DNA of 64,000 bases from Toxonevra muliebris. Taxonomy: Eukaryota; Arthropoda; Insecta; Diptera; Pallopteridae. The notes beneath the pieces are model-generated. The model had not been told where the DNA came from. It saw only the letters and a program-made list of their open reading frames with translations, and searched no databases. Shown here piece by piece: positions 47,852-62,514 of the stretch; position 1 is the first letter of the stretch; the number at the start of each line of letters is the position of its first letter. The stretch spans positions 89,594,400 to 89,658,399 of the forward strand of contig OY829328.1 in assembly GCA_963691655.1 (NCBI GenBank), read 5' to 3'. The translations under genes were made by a program, and so were the position numbers.

Positions 47852-50800
47852 CTGGTGAGACGCGAACGAGGGGTGGGCCGACAAGCTTAAAGCATTTTCC
47901 AAATTGATTTTAAAATATTTCAATTCGATTTCAGAATATTTTGAACTGATTTCAGAATCTTCCAAATATATTCCAACAAATGGCAAATGGAAGGCTTAAC
48001 CCCAGTACCCCTTCTAGGATGCGTTTGTGTGTTTCACCAATCTCAGACAATTAGTTTACATTGTCAATTGCAATAAAACAAAGAAAAATAAAATCAAAAA
48101 AGAAACATTTAATAACAGCGACAATTAACTTGAACGCTAATTCGAATATGGTGACCAACTGTCATAACAACAATTACAACAAAAACAGCAATTATCACAA
48201 CAACAACAAATAAAGTACAATACAGCAACACCATCATCAGCAACAACCAAGCGAACATCATCGTCAACCTCATGATTGTCAACCACATTGAGGTTTACAA
48301 ATTTTGACATTGTCAGCATTTGCAGTAGAGCAATAACAGCAAGGCGCAATTGCAGTCAGTAAATGTCAAAAGTTGCTGAGTTTTTTGCTGCGTGGTACAT
48401 AAATGAATAAACTGTGTATGTTTGTTTGTGTCTGTAAGTAACTTTTAATTTAAAACACTCGCTGAGCAGCTGTTGTTGATTAAAATCGAGATGATGCCGT
48501 CAGCAGCGTTGTCGTTGTTGTTGCTGTTGTTGTCGCTATAGTTGCTCATTGCTCTTATATTGTGCATTTCAATATAAAATGGCAATTAATCAAGATGTGC
48601 AACACGTTGTATCCTCTCCTCACCGCACACTCTGCGCTGCTCCTCCTACTCTATCGACACACCCTACTCGCCCAGCTGTTATTTAAGCTGCAATTATCTC
48701 ACTTTAAAAGGCGCCATATTAAATAAGCGAATAAATTATTTGTAAGGATTTATGTGTAGAAAGTTTATTGAACTGAAAACGAATTTTTATTTTGGATTTG
48801 GAATTTGGAATCAATTTTTACGTCTTTTTTTCTAAGCTTTATGCGGAATTAAATTCATTCGTTGTATAAATCAAGATGCAATATTATAAAATTATATTGC
48901 ATAAATGTGAGAAAAGTTTTATATTTTGGCAAAAGGATGTATATAAAAAATTAATTCAAAAAGGTCAAACGACAAACTCACATACAAAACGATAATATTT
49001 CAAAACATAAATCATGCAATATTTTTCTCTGGAATTGTAGCGCATAAATCATTAAAATAATTATTAATACCCGCAAATAGAAACAAAAGTGAAGGCAATA
49101 AAAAAAGCAAAGCAAACAAAGAAAAAAATTTGCCATGAAAAATAAATTTATAAAAACAAAAAAAAAAAAATAAAATAGAAATTTCGTCATTTTTCTAAAA
49201 GCCGCAAAAATTAGCGGCACATATATATATTCAATATAAAATATGCCATAATTAATTTAAAAATAAATATAAATTAAAAAGAGGATCGCTCTTAGAAATA
49301 GGTCAAATTGAGTTTGTTCACTTGCGTAGTGCGATAAAAAAGAAATGAATTGATATTGAAATAAATTGAAGAAATATAAACAACAAAAAAATGTACGTAT
49401 GTATGTGAATAAATATACGCATTCTTTCAAATAAAACCGAAAAATTGAGAATATCAAATATTTGTGTGTTTAATAATAACAATTAATTTCGTTAATTCAA
49501 TTAATGTATTGATCGTTGTATTTTATTTTGCTAATATGAATCGAAATTTATACTTTGTTTTATATAGAATAAGAAATGTCTTGTTAAACTTGTGGTTTTT
49601 AATAAAACCCCCTAGGATCCGCTGGTAGTGAGTACACAGGGATTTTAATAAGCTTATAATTTTTTCGAATAATTTCCAAAGTATTTTCAACAAATTTTAT
49701 ATTTTCATAACAATTTTTTTCCAAGTGCATGTGTCTGTCTTGTTTATGTGTTGCAAATCTTCTACCACATTTTTTCTTATGCGCTGCATGCCTCCCAACT
49801 CAACTTGCCTGCTATACCATGTCATTCATATTCCATATTTGGCAAATAACAGTTTTGTTGTAGCGCTTCTTTTTTCGTGTGTTGTTTCTGTTTGATGCCG
49901 AGCTTCAACCAGTTTCCTTTTAAGGATCCACGGTACAGTGAGTGGTACAGTGGTGCATGATCAGCGTCGTATTTTGAAATATTTCTGTATTTTTGCTTGT
50001 GCCGATATTGTAAAATTATTTCCAATGTGCTGTGTGTTGCAGTGGAATGCAATGTTAATGCGAAGTGGATGCGTTACGTTGCGTTGACATGCATTGCATT
50101 CGATGTGTTTTTTTTTTTCTTTTTCTTTTTTTAAATAAACGAATTGTGTTTGTGTGGGAAGTTTTTGCAAAGGTTTATTTATTTTGGTACTCTAAAATGA
50201 ATGAAATGCAAAAAAAGAAGCGGTCTGAAATCAAAAATTAAAAAATGTAGGTTGGTACTTTTGATTTTGAAATATACCTACACTGTTTTAAGAGGTACAT
50301 TAATTTTAGTTATAGGGTGATTTTGAAAATTTTAAGTTTTTGCTTTACATCTAGTGTTTTCAAATCATATTTGAGTGACAAAATTCAAATTGGCAGAAGT
50401 AAAGTCAGGGAAGGCCAACTCTATTTGGCGAGAGAAGGAAAGTATTAAAAGAAACATTTTTCTTTAAGAACATGTGAGCCAAAAATATTTTGGCACTTAT
50501 TAAAATGTTATGTTTAGAAAAGCAAGTTTCCTCTGTTCTCGTTTGAACTCAGTCGCAGCTACATGATAATAATAATATTAACTAATCTATTTTTTCGCAC
50601 ATATTTTGGTAATGCCTCACTTTTTTCGTTCTTTGTTAAACGTGAATTTGACTCACGACCTATTGACTTTCCATTTTTTGTTTGCTGTAATACAAATCAC
50701 TAGTCACCAGCTCATCATCGCCATTATAATTATATTTGATTAATTATAATACTTTCCACCACATTTTATGAAATATGGTAATTGAACAAAAACATTTTTC

Positions 50801-52296
50801 TACATAATACTAACAAACCACAAAATGCACCTTTGCTTGTATAGCTTGAGTCATCTTATCTCTCAGTACGTGAGTCGCAAAGTTCACATTTGTAAAAAAA
50901 AAAATTTACTATATACTAATTTTATGAATGAATATGGTTGCTGGTATTTCCCAACATTTAAAAACCACCACAAAAAAATAAGCACCTGGCCAATTCATAA
51001 TTACAACAATGCACAAAGTTGTTAAACTACTTTAAGCGGCGTTTATTGGCAGTTAATAAAGTATTTTAAAAACGTATGCGATTAAACAAGTTAAAAACAA
51101 GAATTGAAAAGTAATTAATACTACAAGTAGTATTTGTTAATATAACAGAATTTTACTGTTCAAAAATATTAGTTAATTAAAGGTTATATATTATTAAAAA
51201 ATAAATGCTTAAACAGCTTTTGCTTTTTGTTTTTTGATAAATTCAGCTGGAATCATTTGTAATTGAAACCCTCAAATGTTTTACATAGAAAACGGATTGG
51301 AAAGAAAGTGATTCAGTAAAGTTATCATAAGGGTAGATTTCACAACTGTTCGAATATTTCCTAAGCTTCATATGAAGTTGATAGCTATTAAGGTAGAGGA
51401 ACTGGTGAATGTAATTCAGTTAATGTGAAGGTAGGCATCTGAGTCTTTCAAATTTCAGAGAAAGTTATTTGCAAAGGTTAATTTCTCCAAATGATTGTTT
51501 ATTCTGTTTCCAAGCCAACATTTATTCCTTCATTACGCAACAATTTAAGTTTGTATATGTGGTCAAATTCTTGAAATTGGTATATTTCAATTAAGTTGTA
51601 AAAGACTTATAAGCTCGGTCATATCATCTCACTTGATTTCCAATCATCATTTCTAGATACATTTTCTTCATATTATAATTTTTATAAAAATATATATCAC
51701 AGGAAATTAATAAAGAATTTTAATTTAAAATAGTTGGCAGTTGCGTAAAATTTTTTATAGGTACCCAAAGTGCATTTTTCTATAAATACTCATAAACACT
51801 TAATCTAGAGTTATCAAGGAACTAGTTTTTTCTGCAGCATTAATGTTACCAATTGTGTTGTTGTTGTGAAAAAGCAATTTACGTTAATTGGGAGTTTCTT
51901 TTTTTTTTTTGGTTTCTGCAACACTTAACCTACCTGTTAAAAATGTTGCTTAAAGTTAACATAGCATTAACATTTGAAAGATTTTTGCGTGTCGTTTTGC
52001 TCAACTTGTTCTCCCTTTTTCAAAAGACTGTACTCTTTTTCGAGCAGTATTGCATTACACTACTAACACATGCTTATATAGGTATAAAAGATATAGAGTG
52101 AGCTTTGTAAAAAAAGAGGAAACAATATATGTAATTTGTATCTGGTCATTAGAAGGATGTTGCAGACTTACTCGAAGAGTGGTCAAAGGTTGCGGATTTA
52201 AATGTAGATCTGTATTAGTGTTTATAAACATGTATGATCATAAACATTTCGCAGTATAGGGCTACGTAGTAAATACCCCTAAACAATCTAGTATAA
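47852..52296. other. AT-rich non-coding DNA
   Basis: No gene is supported. Contents include CAA/CAG patches at 48170-48245, a GTT-rich run at 48510-48535, and long AT-rich stretches from 48700 to 49700. Minus-strand frames such as 48137-48349 (cysteine-rich from CAA repeats) and 48978-49220 are compositional artefacts. Confidence 0.5.
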
Positions 52297-52590
52297 CAGG
52301 TTAGGTTGGAGTGGCTGTCGAGAGACACACTTAGGCCGGAACGGCCCATTGTGATACCACATAGTTAGACCTACAGTTTAACGCCGATTCCGAACGGCGG
52401 TGTGGCAATTTTTTATCGGCTTGGTGGTTTTGCCATTACCAACCAATGTGTGTGCTTGTGCACTACCTTTTAATTCTCATACACTTCATATTGATAGTGA
52501 ATATAAGAAAGTTATGAAAATTAACCACCAGACGAAGACGGGAATCAAACCCGAACCTCCAAGATGAAAGTCTGGTGCACTACAAAGTAA
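52297..52590 (-). repeat. tRNA-headed SINE, near full length
   Basis: On the minus strand the head contains GTAGTGCACCAG, the anticodon-loop-like CTTTCAT and the B-box-like GGTTTGATTCC (52551-52541), followed by CCGTC. The body has TTGGTTGGTAATGGCAAAAC, GCCGTTCGGAATCGGC and AAACTGTAGGTC, blocks I associate with an abundant higher-fly SINE. The 3' part reads ATGTGGTATCACAATGGGCC, then GGCCTAAGTGTGTCTC and finally CAACCTAACCTG. It lacks a paired acceptor stem, so it is not a tRNA gene. Loss of identity toward the tail relative to 33391-33560 suggests two subfamilies with different 3' ends. Confidence 0.65.
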
Positions 52591-55500
52591 ATGACAGTAA
52601 GTGGAAAGTTATTGAAAATATGTACAGTATACCGCCAAAACATTAAAAACACCATAAATTTTCTATAATTTTGTTTGTAAATGTAGTGAGTTTTAACAGT
52701 TTTAAAAAGATGCTGCCAAACTTTTTTACAGGAACTGTTTTCTGGTGACAATTTGGTTCTTTTAAACAGTAACTTAAATATGAATGTTCTTTCGCAAGAT
52801 CCAAGATTATAGTCATTTGGTTGGTACTCAGGTCCTTAACAGTTTAAACTGTTCAATTAAACTATAGTAGAAGTAAATAATCAATAATCTTCATAAATGC
52901 AATATGGGAATGAAGAGAAATATGTATTATTCATTAACATATATAACTTGAGAAAAAAAGAAAACAACTAGAAAAACCATATCCCTTTGTGTTACTGAAA
53001 TATGCTGACAAGTATTCTGCCAACAGTTCAAGTGAAACAAGTTTATGCATACAGCTACCGTATATTTGCAACTTCATTGCAACAACTTCAACTTGAAATG
53101 ACACAGGAATAAAATTTACTTGAAATATCCCAGTACTTCAAGACAAAAACCAATTTACTATAAAAGTTTTCTTTATACGTACGCTACAGTAAAAAGAAAA
53201 AGTAGATTTATTTATTTACATATCTAAATGTTTTAGTTCTAGTAGCTCTGCTTTAACAGCTATTGACCTAAACATAAAAAGATTGCAGTGGATCACTAAT
53301 GACTTTTCATGGCAATTTAAAAACATTTTGTACAATCAATACAAAATTTGTGGTTGGAAAATTTAAAAAGGAAAAAAAAAAATCGAAAATGATATTGTTT
53401 ATGCTTTGCCCCTAATTTCAATAGAAATGTGTGCAAAAACATTTAGTGCAGGGTATGTCTATATCATTATAGGCCAATTTCAATTCTTGCACTTGCACCT
53501 CCAAACTGTAGTAAATTCAAATCTCCTTCAAAAAATGTTTCAAGTATCATCGAAAAGTTGACATAAGTAGGTGCATAGTAGTATGGAAATCAAAAGAATC
53601 AGCTTCTTCAGCTGCAACAACACTACCAGAATATCATAAATACTTTTATTATTATTATTTACTTAAGCTGTGAAATGTGCATGCAAGCAAACGTAGGCGT
53701 CAAAAACTTTGACAATAATTCAATGCAATCGCATGCACATTGAATGTAAATGTAAAGAAAGCAAATAAATTTTTTTGCTGATATATGCAGAAAAGTATAA
53801 GACATCGCACAAAAGTATGTTCCAATAAAATGTAGGTACTTGAAGAGCACACACACTGAAGTATCAACGAAGTAGAAGATTGCAGTGATATGACACACAC
53901 ATACAAAAGCACGGAAAAAGCTGCAAGTATGTATTAGTACTTCACATAAGTTGCGAAGAAAATGAATAAAGTTGTAAGAAGCTGAAGCAGCAGTAGCATC
54001 AACAACAACAACAAGGACGATAAAAATGGCCATATGCCAAATTTTTTTTTTTTTTGAAATGATTTCAATTGCGTATATGTATGTATATATTGAGCTGCCT
54101 CGATGCCACCACAATCATCCAACCATCCAATGACGGTGATGATGTTGCACAACTGGGATATTTCAAGTATGTAGCTGGCTGCTGAATATGTCTCTCAATA
54201 GGATAATTGACACCTTTGGGGTATCAACGAAGATGATTACGCTACGCAATGTCTCATAAATTTACATTTAATTGTCAACGTGGGTGTATGTATTACAAAA
54301 ATATAATAAAACAAGTCGAATATAAATAAAAAGAAGAAAAAAAAATCTGAAAAAACTTTTAATAGCTTCGTCTTTCTTTAAAACAAAAAAATTGTGAATT
54401 GTATATGCGCGCAATAATTTTATAAATATTAAAGTGAAATTTATTTGTTTATACTATATATACCTACATATTGAAAAGGAAATGCCATATGCGTTTTTGC
54501 TGTTGTTTGGTTTTTAACGGAAGCCACGTTCTTCGCTTTCTACTTGTTGACAATAGCGAATTTTGTTTACAAATTATTATTTTTCCTTTTCTTCTTGTCC
54601 GTTTTTTGAAAGTTGAATGAATTACTGCAGGTGAGCTGGGGCAAATCTGTTGTAAATTGCAATTTTTAAATTATTCTCTAGAAAGAGTCTCCCCCATATA
54701 TTATATTGCAATCGCTTTAACGTTTTTTTTTTTTTTTTTTTTTTTTTGACGATATAAAAAATCATAAATCAATCAGTTTTTGACATCGAAACTTAATTTA
54801 ACTCCATGCTAACTTCAACTTAACGGAGTTAGTATCAGTATAACATTTACCGGCTCTCTTTGGGGCACATCTGTGATATGAATATCTTAATCTTATAAAA
54901 TTTGATTAAGTCATTCACACTCTTTAGTTTAAGCATCTTTTTGAAGCTAATATTTTCCAATTTCAATCATGCTTTTAATAAATATATATACTTTTCAATC
55001 TGCATAACTTCAATATCATAATTTGAATCAAGTTTTGTTTTTTATTCCAGATCATTTTTCAACCCTTTTAGCACTCCCATTTAATACTTCCCAAAAATGT
55101 ATCCCCACCATTTAAACTTAAATAATAATTTTTCGCTTCAAACATTATACAACGAACTTCAATGACTTTCCATAAAAGTTCTTATTTTGCTTGCTGACGC
55201 TCCCAGTTTTTGAAGGTTCACGTACACATCAGGACAATATACTTTTGCAAGGATAATAAATAAAAATATTTCACTCAAAGGCAAACAGACAGAGACGGCA
55301 AGCAGAAGAGATTTTGCCGGCATCACAGCGATGAGTTCATATATGAGAGGCCAAAAGAGTTTACTGACTTTACTTCATTTTATTTTTCTTAGTGTTCAGA
55401 GCAGTACGTAAAGTAAAAGAAGCAAAAGGCGCAAAGCTGGAAGGATATGAATTGGGAAGTGACACGGTATTATATATACGTGATTCATATTTTGTTTCTT

Positions 55501-57769
55501 TGGCAAAGTCATTGCATTTTAGAGGCTAATTTTCCAATGGAATTAGACTGGCAACACCGTGTCCTAAATTATAGCTTTATTGTTTATTAAAAGCTTACTT
55601 TGCGTTTGCATCTTGTACACAGTGAATGAAATGAGTGATGTTTTTAATCAAATTTTAGCAAACGTAAATAGTGTTTTTGTGATTGATGCCCAGTTTAGTG
55701 CACAACAAACCGGAGCTACAGGGAAGGTGTGTTTTGTTTTAGCTCCTCTTTTGGAGAACTCCTATTCGTGGCTTTGGAATTGGCTATTACTTGTAAATGC
55801 TTACAAGAGAATTTCCTCTCAAATATCCACAGATATCATATAAATAACTGTCCTTGTTTATGAGATATCTTCTTGAAGATTATTGAATCTTATAAGTAGT
55901 TTGCAGGGCATTAAACTTTATTTCAATTCTGTGTACTGTTTGCGCTTCACTAACACATAGAATTTATTAATACAGTGTTGGCAGTTGCCTTTTCACTCAA
56001 TGGTCCTGCCACGGGTGTTGCTACACTGTTGCAAACATTTTATTTTATACAAAAAAAAAAACAGGATATTTTGCTGCACACAATCAAACCAGAATTTAAA
56101 TGATGAACGCTCGCAAAAATCTTTAGAGTATAAAGTATACAAATGCAAGTAGTAGTAAAATACTCTCGTACTGCTGTAGCAAATATAATATCATATCACA
56201 ATGCAAGTTGCGCCAGTTAACTTAGAAATATCGTATGGCTTTTTACTACAATTTCCTTTTAAATTTATGTTGTCTTGACTTGCTATAATTGTGTATGTAT
56301 GCATATTTGGCTGTGTCTTCCACCAATGCGAATTGTCTGTCATGGGATTTGGTGTCATTCCTTCACGCCTGGTGGTTGTGGTGGTAAGTGACAATCAACA
56401 AGTTGCTGGTTTTTTTTTTTAAATATGCTTGAGCTATAACTCGAAAAGTTTTGTAATCGTTGAAGTATTTTGCTTTCATTGTTTTTTTTTTCTTGCACTC
56501 CCTGGTTTTTTTAGTTTTGGTGGGTGTGTAAAGTCATTGCTTCAAAACTAGCAATTGCAGTGAAGTCGTCGTCGTCGTGGTCGTCGCCATCTAATTAAAG
56601 TTCTTGGCTGGTTTGGAGTCTTTGGGTACTTGTGGTCATTATTTGGGTGTGTTTCAGAGTTCGTTCCTTTATACATTCATTTATCAATGTTTGCTTATAT
56701 GAATATATGCGTTTGTGAGTTTTCCGGCTTCAATTTGTATGCTTTGTGAAAATTTTGTTAAAAATATTAATTTGCTTTGCACGAATTTCATCCTTGGCTC
56801 TCTTCATTCTTAGCATTTACGATTTTGCGTTGCATTGTGTTGCATTACGTTTGAGTGTAGATTACGCTACATTCATCAATGTTTGTTTTAATTAATTAAA
56901 TGCAATATTTACAACGTATGCTTTATCTTTGTCCATTTGCCCGTCAACAGCAATCTGCCTGTGTGCTTTGATGAAATATGCGATGAACGACGACGACATT
57001 GTTATTCAATGCCGGTCTATGAGCTTGGCTAAAATAGTGTGTTTCTTCTGGTGCTGGTTTTTACTTCCACATACTTTTTATTAAATCTCAAGTCAATAAA
57101 TTTTTCTTTAGCATTGAATTACGGTACTCGCTAACACATACATCCATACATATATCACATATAGGGTCATGAATTTCCCAGCAACCAACCCTTTTCTTTT
57201 TCTTCATGTACTTTTCTTCTGTTTTTTTTTTTTACAGATTTTTGCGCATTTATCATTATTTGTTTGTCTCCAATAGCCAATAGTCTTCATTGGCTGTTGG
57301 CACCATCTTTGCTCATTGGCTTTTTCTCTTTCTCTCTCTCTATCCCTTTCAAAGTTGCCAGCTTGCCAATGTTGCCCATAAAACCATAGGTAGATTTCAC
57401 AATATTTTTTCTTTATTTTTTTGCCTTGTAACCAAACATATGTTCTGCCATGTCGATAGACGAATCTATCTATAAATATGTATTTTTATAAGCCCAGTGG
57501 GAAGTTTAACCCCTGAAAAACGCATTCTTACTGAAGGATATATATAGAGCATAGTGCTACAACGTCTTCCTTATATCGGATAATTTTTTAAAGCCCCCGC
57601 TTACGAATAAGGTGAGGTGCACTTCATGAAGAAGTTTTGTGCTAAACATCTACCCAGAGCACCAAAGAGAGATACTCTGCACGATAAGAAATCCCACATT
57701 GAGAATACAAATTTATTTCCTAACAAGAATAAAAATTGTATAAGAAAAGATTGTCACTTTGTCATTTGA
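52591..57769. other. AT-rich non-coding DNA
   Basis: No gene is supported. The longest frame of the window, 53659-54114 (-, 151 codons), is a composition artefact of CA-, CAA- and T-rich sequence with no domain. Also present are a T25 run (54723-54747), a GTCGTCGTCGTCG patch at about 56565 and CTCTCT-rich sequence near 57325. Confidence 0.5.
54723..54747. repeat. T25 homopolymer
   Basis: An uninterrupted run of 25 thymines. On the minus strand it could be the A tail of a plus-to-minus retroinsertion, but no element sequence was recognised next to it. Confidence 0.9.
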
Positions 57770-57835
57770 ATAAATGGATACGAAAAGCTCAGGCTTGAGG
57801 CCTTCAATGGGCTGTTATGCCACAAAAACAGTAAA
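57770..57835 (+). repeat. SINE-type 3' tail fragment
   Basis: ATGGATACGAAAAGCTCAGG, then GGCCTTCAATGGGCTG and TTATGCCACAAAAACA. It aligns with 20980-21025 (+) and with the minus strand at 33391-33440. It lies immediately upstream of a LINE fragment, so the two may be parts of one or two nested insertions. Confidence 0.55.
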
Positions 57836-57839
57836 AAAT

Positions 57840-58000
57840 ATTAAAGGATGAAAATCACAGTGGTCTTTTACTTACTCATGTAAAAAAGCAAAACAAGCGG
57901 TATGGAACCATGGGGTATTGTTCAATTGCTTTATACTGCAGCCATTATACCTAGAATAGGTGCAAAAAATAGTGAACAGAGTTCAAAAAGAGAGGGCAAG
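57840..58000 (+). pseudogene. LINE reverse transcriptase fragment
   Basis: Bases 57917-57964 translate as IVQLLYTAAIIPRIGA, preceded in the same frame by KSKTSGMEPWG. This matches the block W-G-x-x-P-x-IV-x-x-LYTA-x-I-x-P-x-I-x-YGA near the end of the reverse transcriptase in RNase H-bearing LINEs; the LPPLDIF segment at 32208 comes shortly after that block in such proteins. The fragment is short, with degraded flanks, and ends before the VW that normally follows. Confidence 0.55.
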
Positions 58001-61000
58001 GTTCGAATAACGGTATCTTTGTTAATTACAGATGACGTAAAAGAGAGTTACAAAAAAATTATTCGGAATGGAGGAAGTTGAGTTCGAGACCAAAACTTTA
58101 AGTTTTCGTCGTCCGATTCGATTGTAACCTGAATTATGAGAAATGTTCATCATTTGGTTGTATTTGCACACTTAAACGCGCTCTTTTTGTTATTAAAGTT
58201 TTTAACAATTCATTTTCTTCCCGTTGAGATTATATTAATGTGTTGGTATATCTATGCAAGTGTAAGAATTATTGCTGTCAATAGTACGACAACAATATTG
58301 TTTGTTGCTTTGATGAAGATAAAAACCTATTTGCTCATGATTTTTTGTTATTGTTGTTGTTGCCATTTGCTGCAGATACTAGTTGTGTTGAGTTAAGATA
58401 ACCTCTTTTTATTGTCTGCTGCAGCAATGAACAATGAATCAATTGAGAGAGTTGAGTGTGTTCGTCGCCACCAATGTTTTCATCACAAAGAATCATTTAA
58501 TTCATGTTTAGATACAAGAAGCAAGCAAATGCCATATAAGAATGTTATAAATGTCAAGGATTTTAATTGAAATGTACTTGCTGGTAGCAACCAACAAAGT
58601 AATAAATTTCATAATTAACTAATATCAAATGCAATTAATTTTATTAAACTTAAACAAATTAAATTCTGTTCGTTGAAAGAAAGATCAACTTGTAACAAAA
58701 AGAACCGATATTTCATATTTCTTTATGAAGTCGAGTACTTTAATTTTTATTTTTTTTTATATAAAATACATACATATATTTGCTCATTGAAATGTTTATT
58801 TTTCACTTCAAAAGCTTAAAAAATTTTTAATCGTGCCCAAATCATATCCTCCCACTCGTATAACTTTTCATCAACATGCCTTACGCATGACTGATCGTGT
58901 TCAGAATTTCAAGTTAATGCCAAGCTGTGTTATGATTGTTCCCATCTAGCGGATAGTCATCGTGAAGCATTCGGGCAAAAACATTCACATTCGTATAATT
59001 GTTTTTACTAATAAACGATAACATACTGTTAATAGCAGTCTATGTTATTACTACACATGTTATACTCACTTTTTTGTTTCATTAACAGCGTGAGTGGTTA
59101 ACTCTTACTAAAATTCCAAATACTCTTAAGTGTTTCTCTCTTCTCTTCTCTCGGTTATGTTTAAATACCTCGGTACAGCTTTTTTGTTTTGTTTCTCTTT
59201 TCAGGTATGTGTCCTCTGTTACATTTCATACTCTTTTTTCTCTTTCATTTAAAATGTTATAAATAACTATAGAAACCGGTAAGTTTGTCTTTACTAACAA
59301 AAAATAAAAATAACAACTAAGTAGTTATCTTTTCTTAGCCACATATCACATCGGGGTGTGGAAATGCCACTTTTTCTTCTTAAAAGTTGTCACACAGTGA
59401 AGCAGCTACTATTTTTTTCATTAGTTTTAGTATTTCTTTAGTACAATATGCCACTATAATTTTTTCTTTAAATATTTATGATTTTTTTTGTTTAATTTTA
59501 ATTAATTCCCTTATTTGTCAATCACTGCTGCATAGTTTCGTTTTTTTTTTTTCTATTGCAATGATAATTGCGGCTATTGTCGTTAGTTTGTCACTATTGT
59601 TTCGGTAATTGTTTTTGTTGTTTGAGTAAGTAGCAGTGATCAGCGAGCGGTAGAAATAAAATCACGATTGACATTTTTCGCAAATCTTGGAAAAAATTAC
59701 TGCAAAAATATATGGAAAATTTTTGTATATGAAATGAAAAAGGAAATTCAGGGTTATAGTTTTGGTTTTAAAATTATAACGACTAATCCTATCTACCGTA
59801 TAAATGTTGAAAGCTTGTTGTAGCTATTTGACTTATGATTTGTGTTTACAATTACTTGCTGCAATTACTTTAAAAACATTGTTAGATTTACAGAAATATT
59901 AATTTCCCATATTTAATATTCTAGAATTGAATAACCTTTCCACCTGCAAATTAAACAAATTTTAAGATTAAGGTGCAATTATTTCGTTGTTTGTCTACTC
60001 ACTCACTATTCTCAGGCTAATGAAGTTTTCCCGGGCTAGTAAAGTCATGGAAACTTTTCGAACTTTACATTCTTTTTGTGTCATATTTCAGCGCAAGGGT
60101 GCCTGCCTATATCTAATGTTTATCAATGCTATTTAGTAGCAAAATTAAGTAAAAAACACCGAATACCTAAGAATTTGTTTGGCTTTTACTAGTGAATCCT
60201 ACAATCAAACGAGTTGTATTCGAATTTATTTTCTCGATTTGACTTGGATAGGCATCAAGAATTGGCAATACTAAGGTAAGGTTTCAAAAGTTGAGCGGAA
60301 TAGTTTTCAGTTGATGGCAATTGAAATTCTACTTGTTGCTGTTTAGGCTACACTTATACATTATTTAATATATATGTATTTGCAAAATAATTTTATAATT
60401 CATATGTTTTAATTAGAACGAATTATTGTTATAAGTGAACTCAGAGTTAGGTTGGGTATATGATATGTACATTTTTGACTGTTAATGAAAATTATTCTCT
60501 TTCAGGTTGAATTTTTATAAATTTTGTAGACCATGACCAATAGTTAGTACGCTGAAAATCGCTGAAAAAATTTCATTAATTTAAATCGGTTTTAGCGACA
60601 AAAACAAAAAGACTGATTAATTTTGGTTTATATGTGTCATACTTCCTTGTATTGAATAATCCTTATTAATGTTTTGAACGCCGAATATTCTATATGTGTT
60701 TTCCGTGGTATTCAACTTGTCAATATTAATGATTATTTCTCCTTCATATGCTCACATTGTAATATAACGCGTATGTTTATTAATTGAATTTCAGCATTCA
60801 CTAGTTATTCACATACTTGAAAAAATACGAATAAGTTAATAAATAAATCCGAGATACACAGTCATTCATTTTCATTAAATTACACCTTGATACAATTAAC
60901 AATTAACGCTGTGGGTTAGACTTAATCACCTTTTAGTTTTTGTTGTTTTTTTTCCTGCTTCTTTTTGTTGCTGTAGTTTTTGTTGTAAGTTTACGACACT

Positions 61001-62514
61001 TTTTTTTTTTATATGGACATAGTTGTTGTTGGTTGATTACATATTTGTCACCGATTTTATTATTAATAAAAATTGTTTCGCTTTTGTTTTTCCATTTATT
61101 ATAGTTAACGTTCTTAGTTAGTAAGTAAGCCACCACAGTCATCATTTAGGCACGTTCAATTTGTTTAATCACTAAAATTGTGTGCAATAGTGATTGATTG
61201 TCTGTGAGAATGTAGAAAGGTGTGAAAATCTTTTGGGCTTTTGTTTTTACTGATATCTTCACAATATCGTTCTTTATCTATTTGCTTGATAATTTTGTTG
61301 GTCATTTATGTTATGTGGTAAAAAAAATGAAAATATTTTATTATTTTATTTTCAATATGTGAGATAGTGTTACACACACACCTTCTAACAGATTACGCCC
61401 ACTTCAATTTGTTTTGCTGTTTCTCTTTAATATTTATGTTTATATGTTCACTACAAAGAAATATAAAGCGTTTTCATGTGAATTTCATAAGAAATTTTGA
61501 TGATTCCCTGTAGTTAATTGGTTGCTGATGATGTTTTTACATTTCTGTGACTGGTTTTTATGAAGAAAGCTTTTATCTTCCTTCTTAAACATTTTATCAT
61601 GTGACACATTTTATTGCATACACGCACAGAGAGATAGCAATTTATGATATATCTCAATATCACATTTACTATATTCGTATATGTAAATGCGTGCCTACAC
61701 ACACGCAACCATTTTATATGCATGCATATGTGCCAAGTTTAAACGGAAATCGTTTTGGCAATGCGCTGTCGTTCAAAAACATTCACTTTTTTGATGGTTA
61801 TGCTGGTCGTTTCTCTTATTGTTAGTAAATTGTTTATTTGTTATTTCGATTCTATATTTTGTACATGGTAGTAAAAATTTTCTGACAGTTAATGAAAATG
61901 TAAAGAAATCCATTAGTCAATATGCTGGCCGGTGTGGCCGTTGTGTTTAGTTTAGCCCATTCGTGGTTTGTTTCTTTTTGTCAGTCTCTTTATAAAAGTC
62001 AGACATGCGTTTCCGTTGTATGATGATTCGCTGCAAATAATCATAGGGTTTTATATTACATTGTATTTTTATGTATTGTGAATTTCATGCCAAGCGTGAA
62101 TCACACACACACACATACACAGCTATAGCATAAAAGAAAAATATTAAAAACATTTTTTAATATGCATATATATTTATGTTGTGTGATATGCGAAAAATTA
62201 AAAGAAAAATAAAAATGGTATTTAATTTCATGTATTTAATATGCCGCAACACATGATACATAATGATATACATTTTTAAAATTTTATTTTTTATTAAGCC
62301 GACCTAGTAAAACTGATTAAAAACAATCACAAATTTACTGTTTTGAGGCTAAACAGCAATTTCAAAGCTAATATAGAAGCACAGTTTTATACATAATAAT
62401 GTACTCGAAAAGGTTTAAATCTTGAAAATAGTTTTGTTTGGCATTGCTTTATGGTAGTGATGGATAAACGTGAAAAAACCTTAAGCTTTTAAAACGTATA
62501 AAAATTAGAGCCTT

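Noticed and set aside
53659..54114. Longest open frame (151 codons, minus strand)
   Set aside because: Composition follows CA, CAA and T-rich repeats, two other frames overlap it, and no domain or splice context is visible.
55462..55563. GACACGGT and ACCGTGTC as possible transposon ends
   Set aside because: Only 8 bp match and the flanks show no target duplication.
55973..56026. ACAGTGT...ACACTGT inverted pair with a GTTGGCA word
   Set aside because: Too short and imperfect for an element; such words are common in fly DNA.
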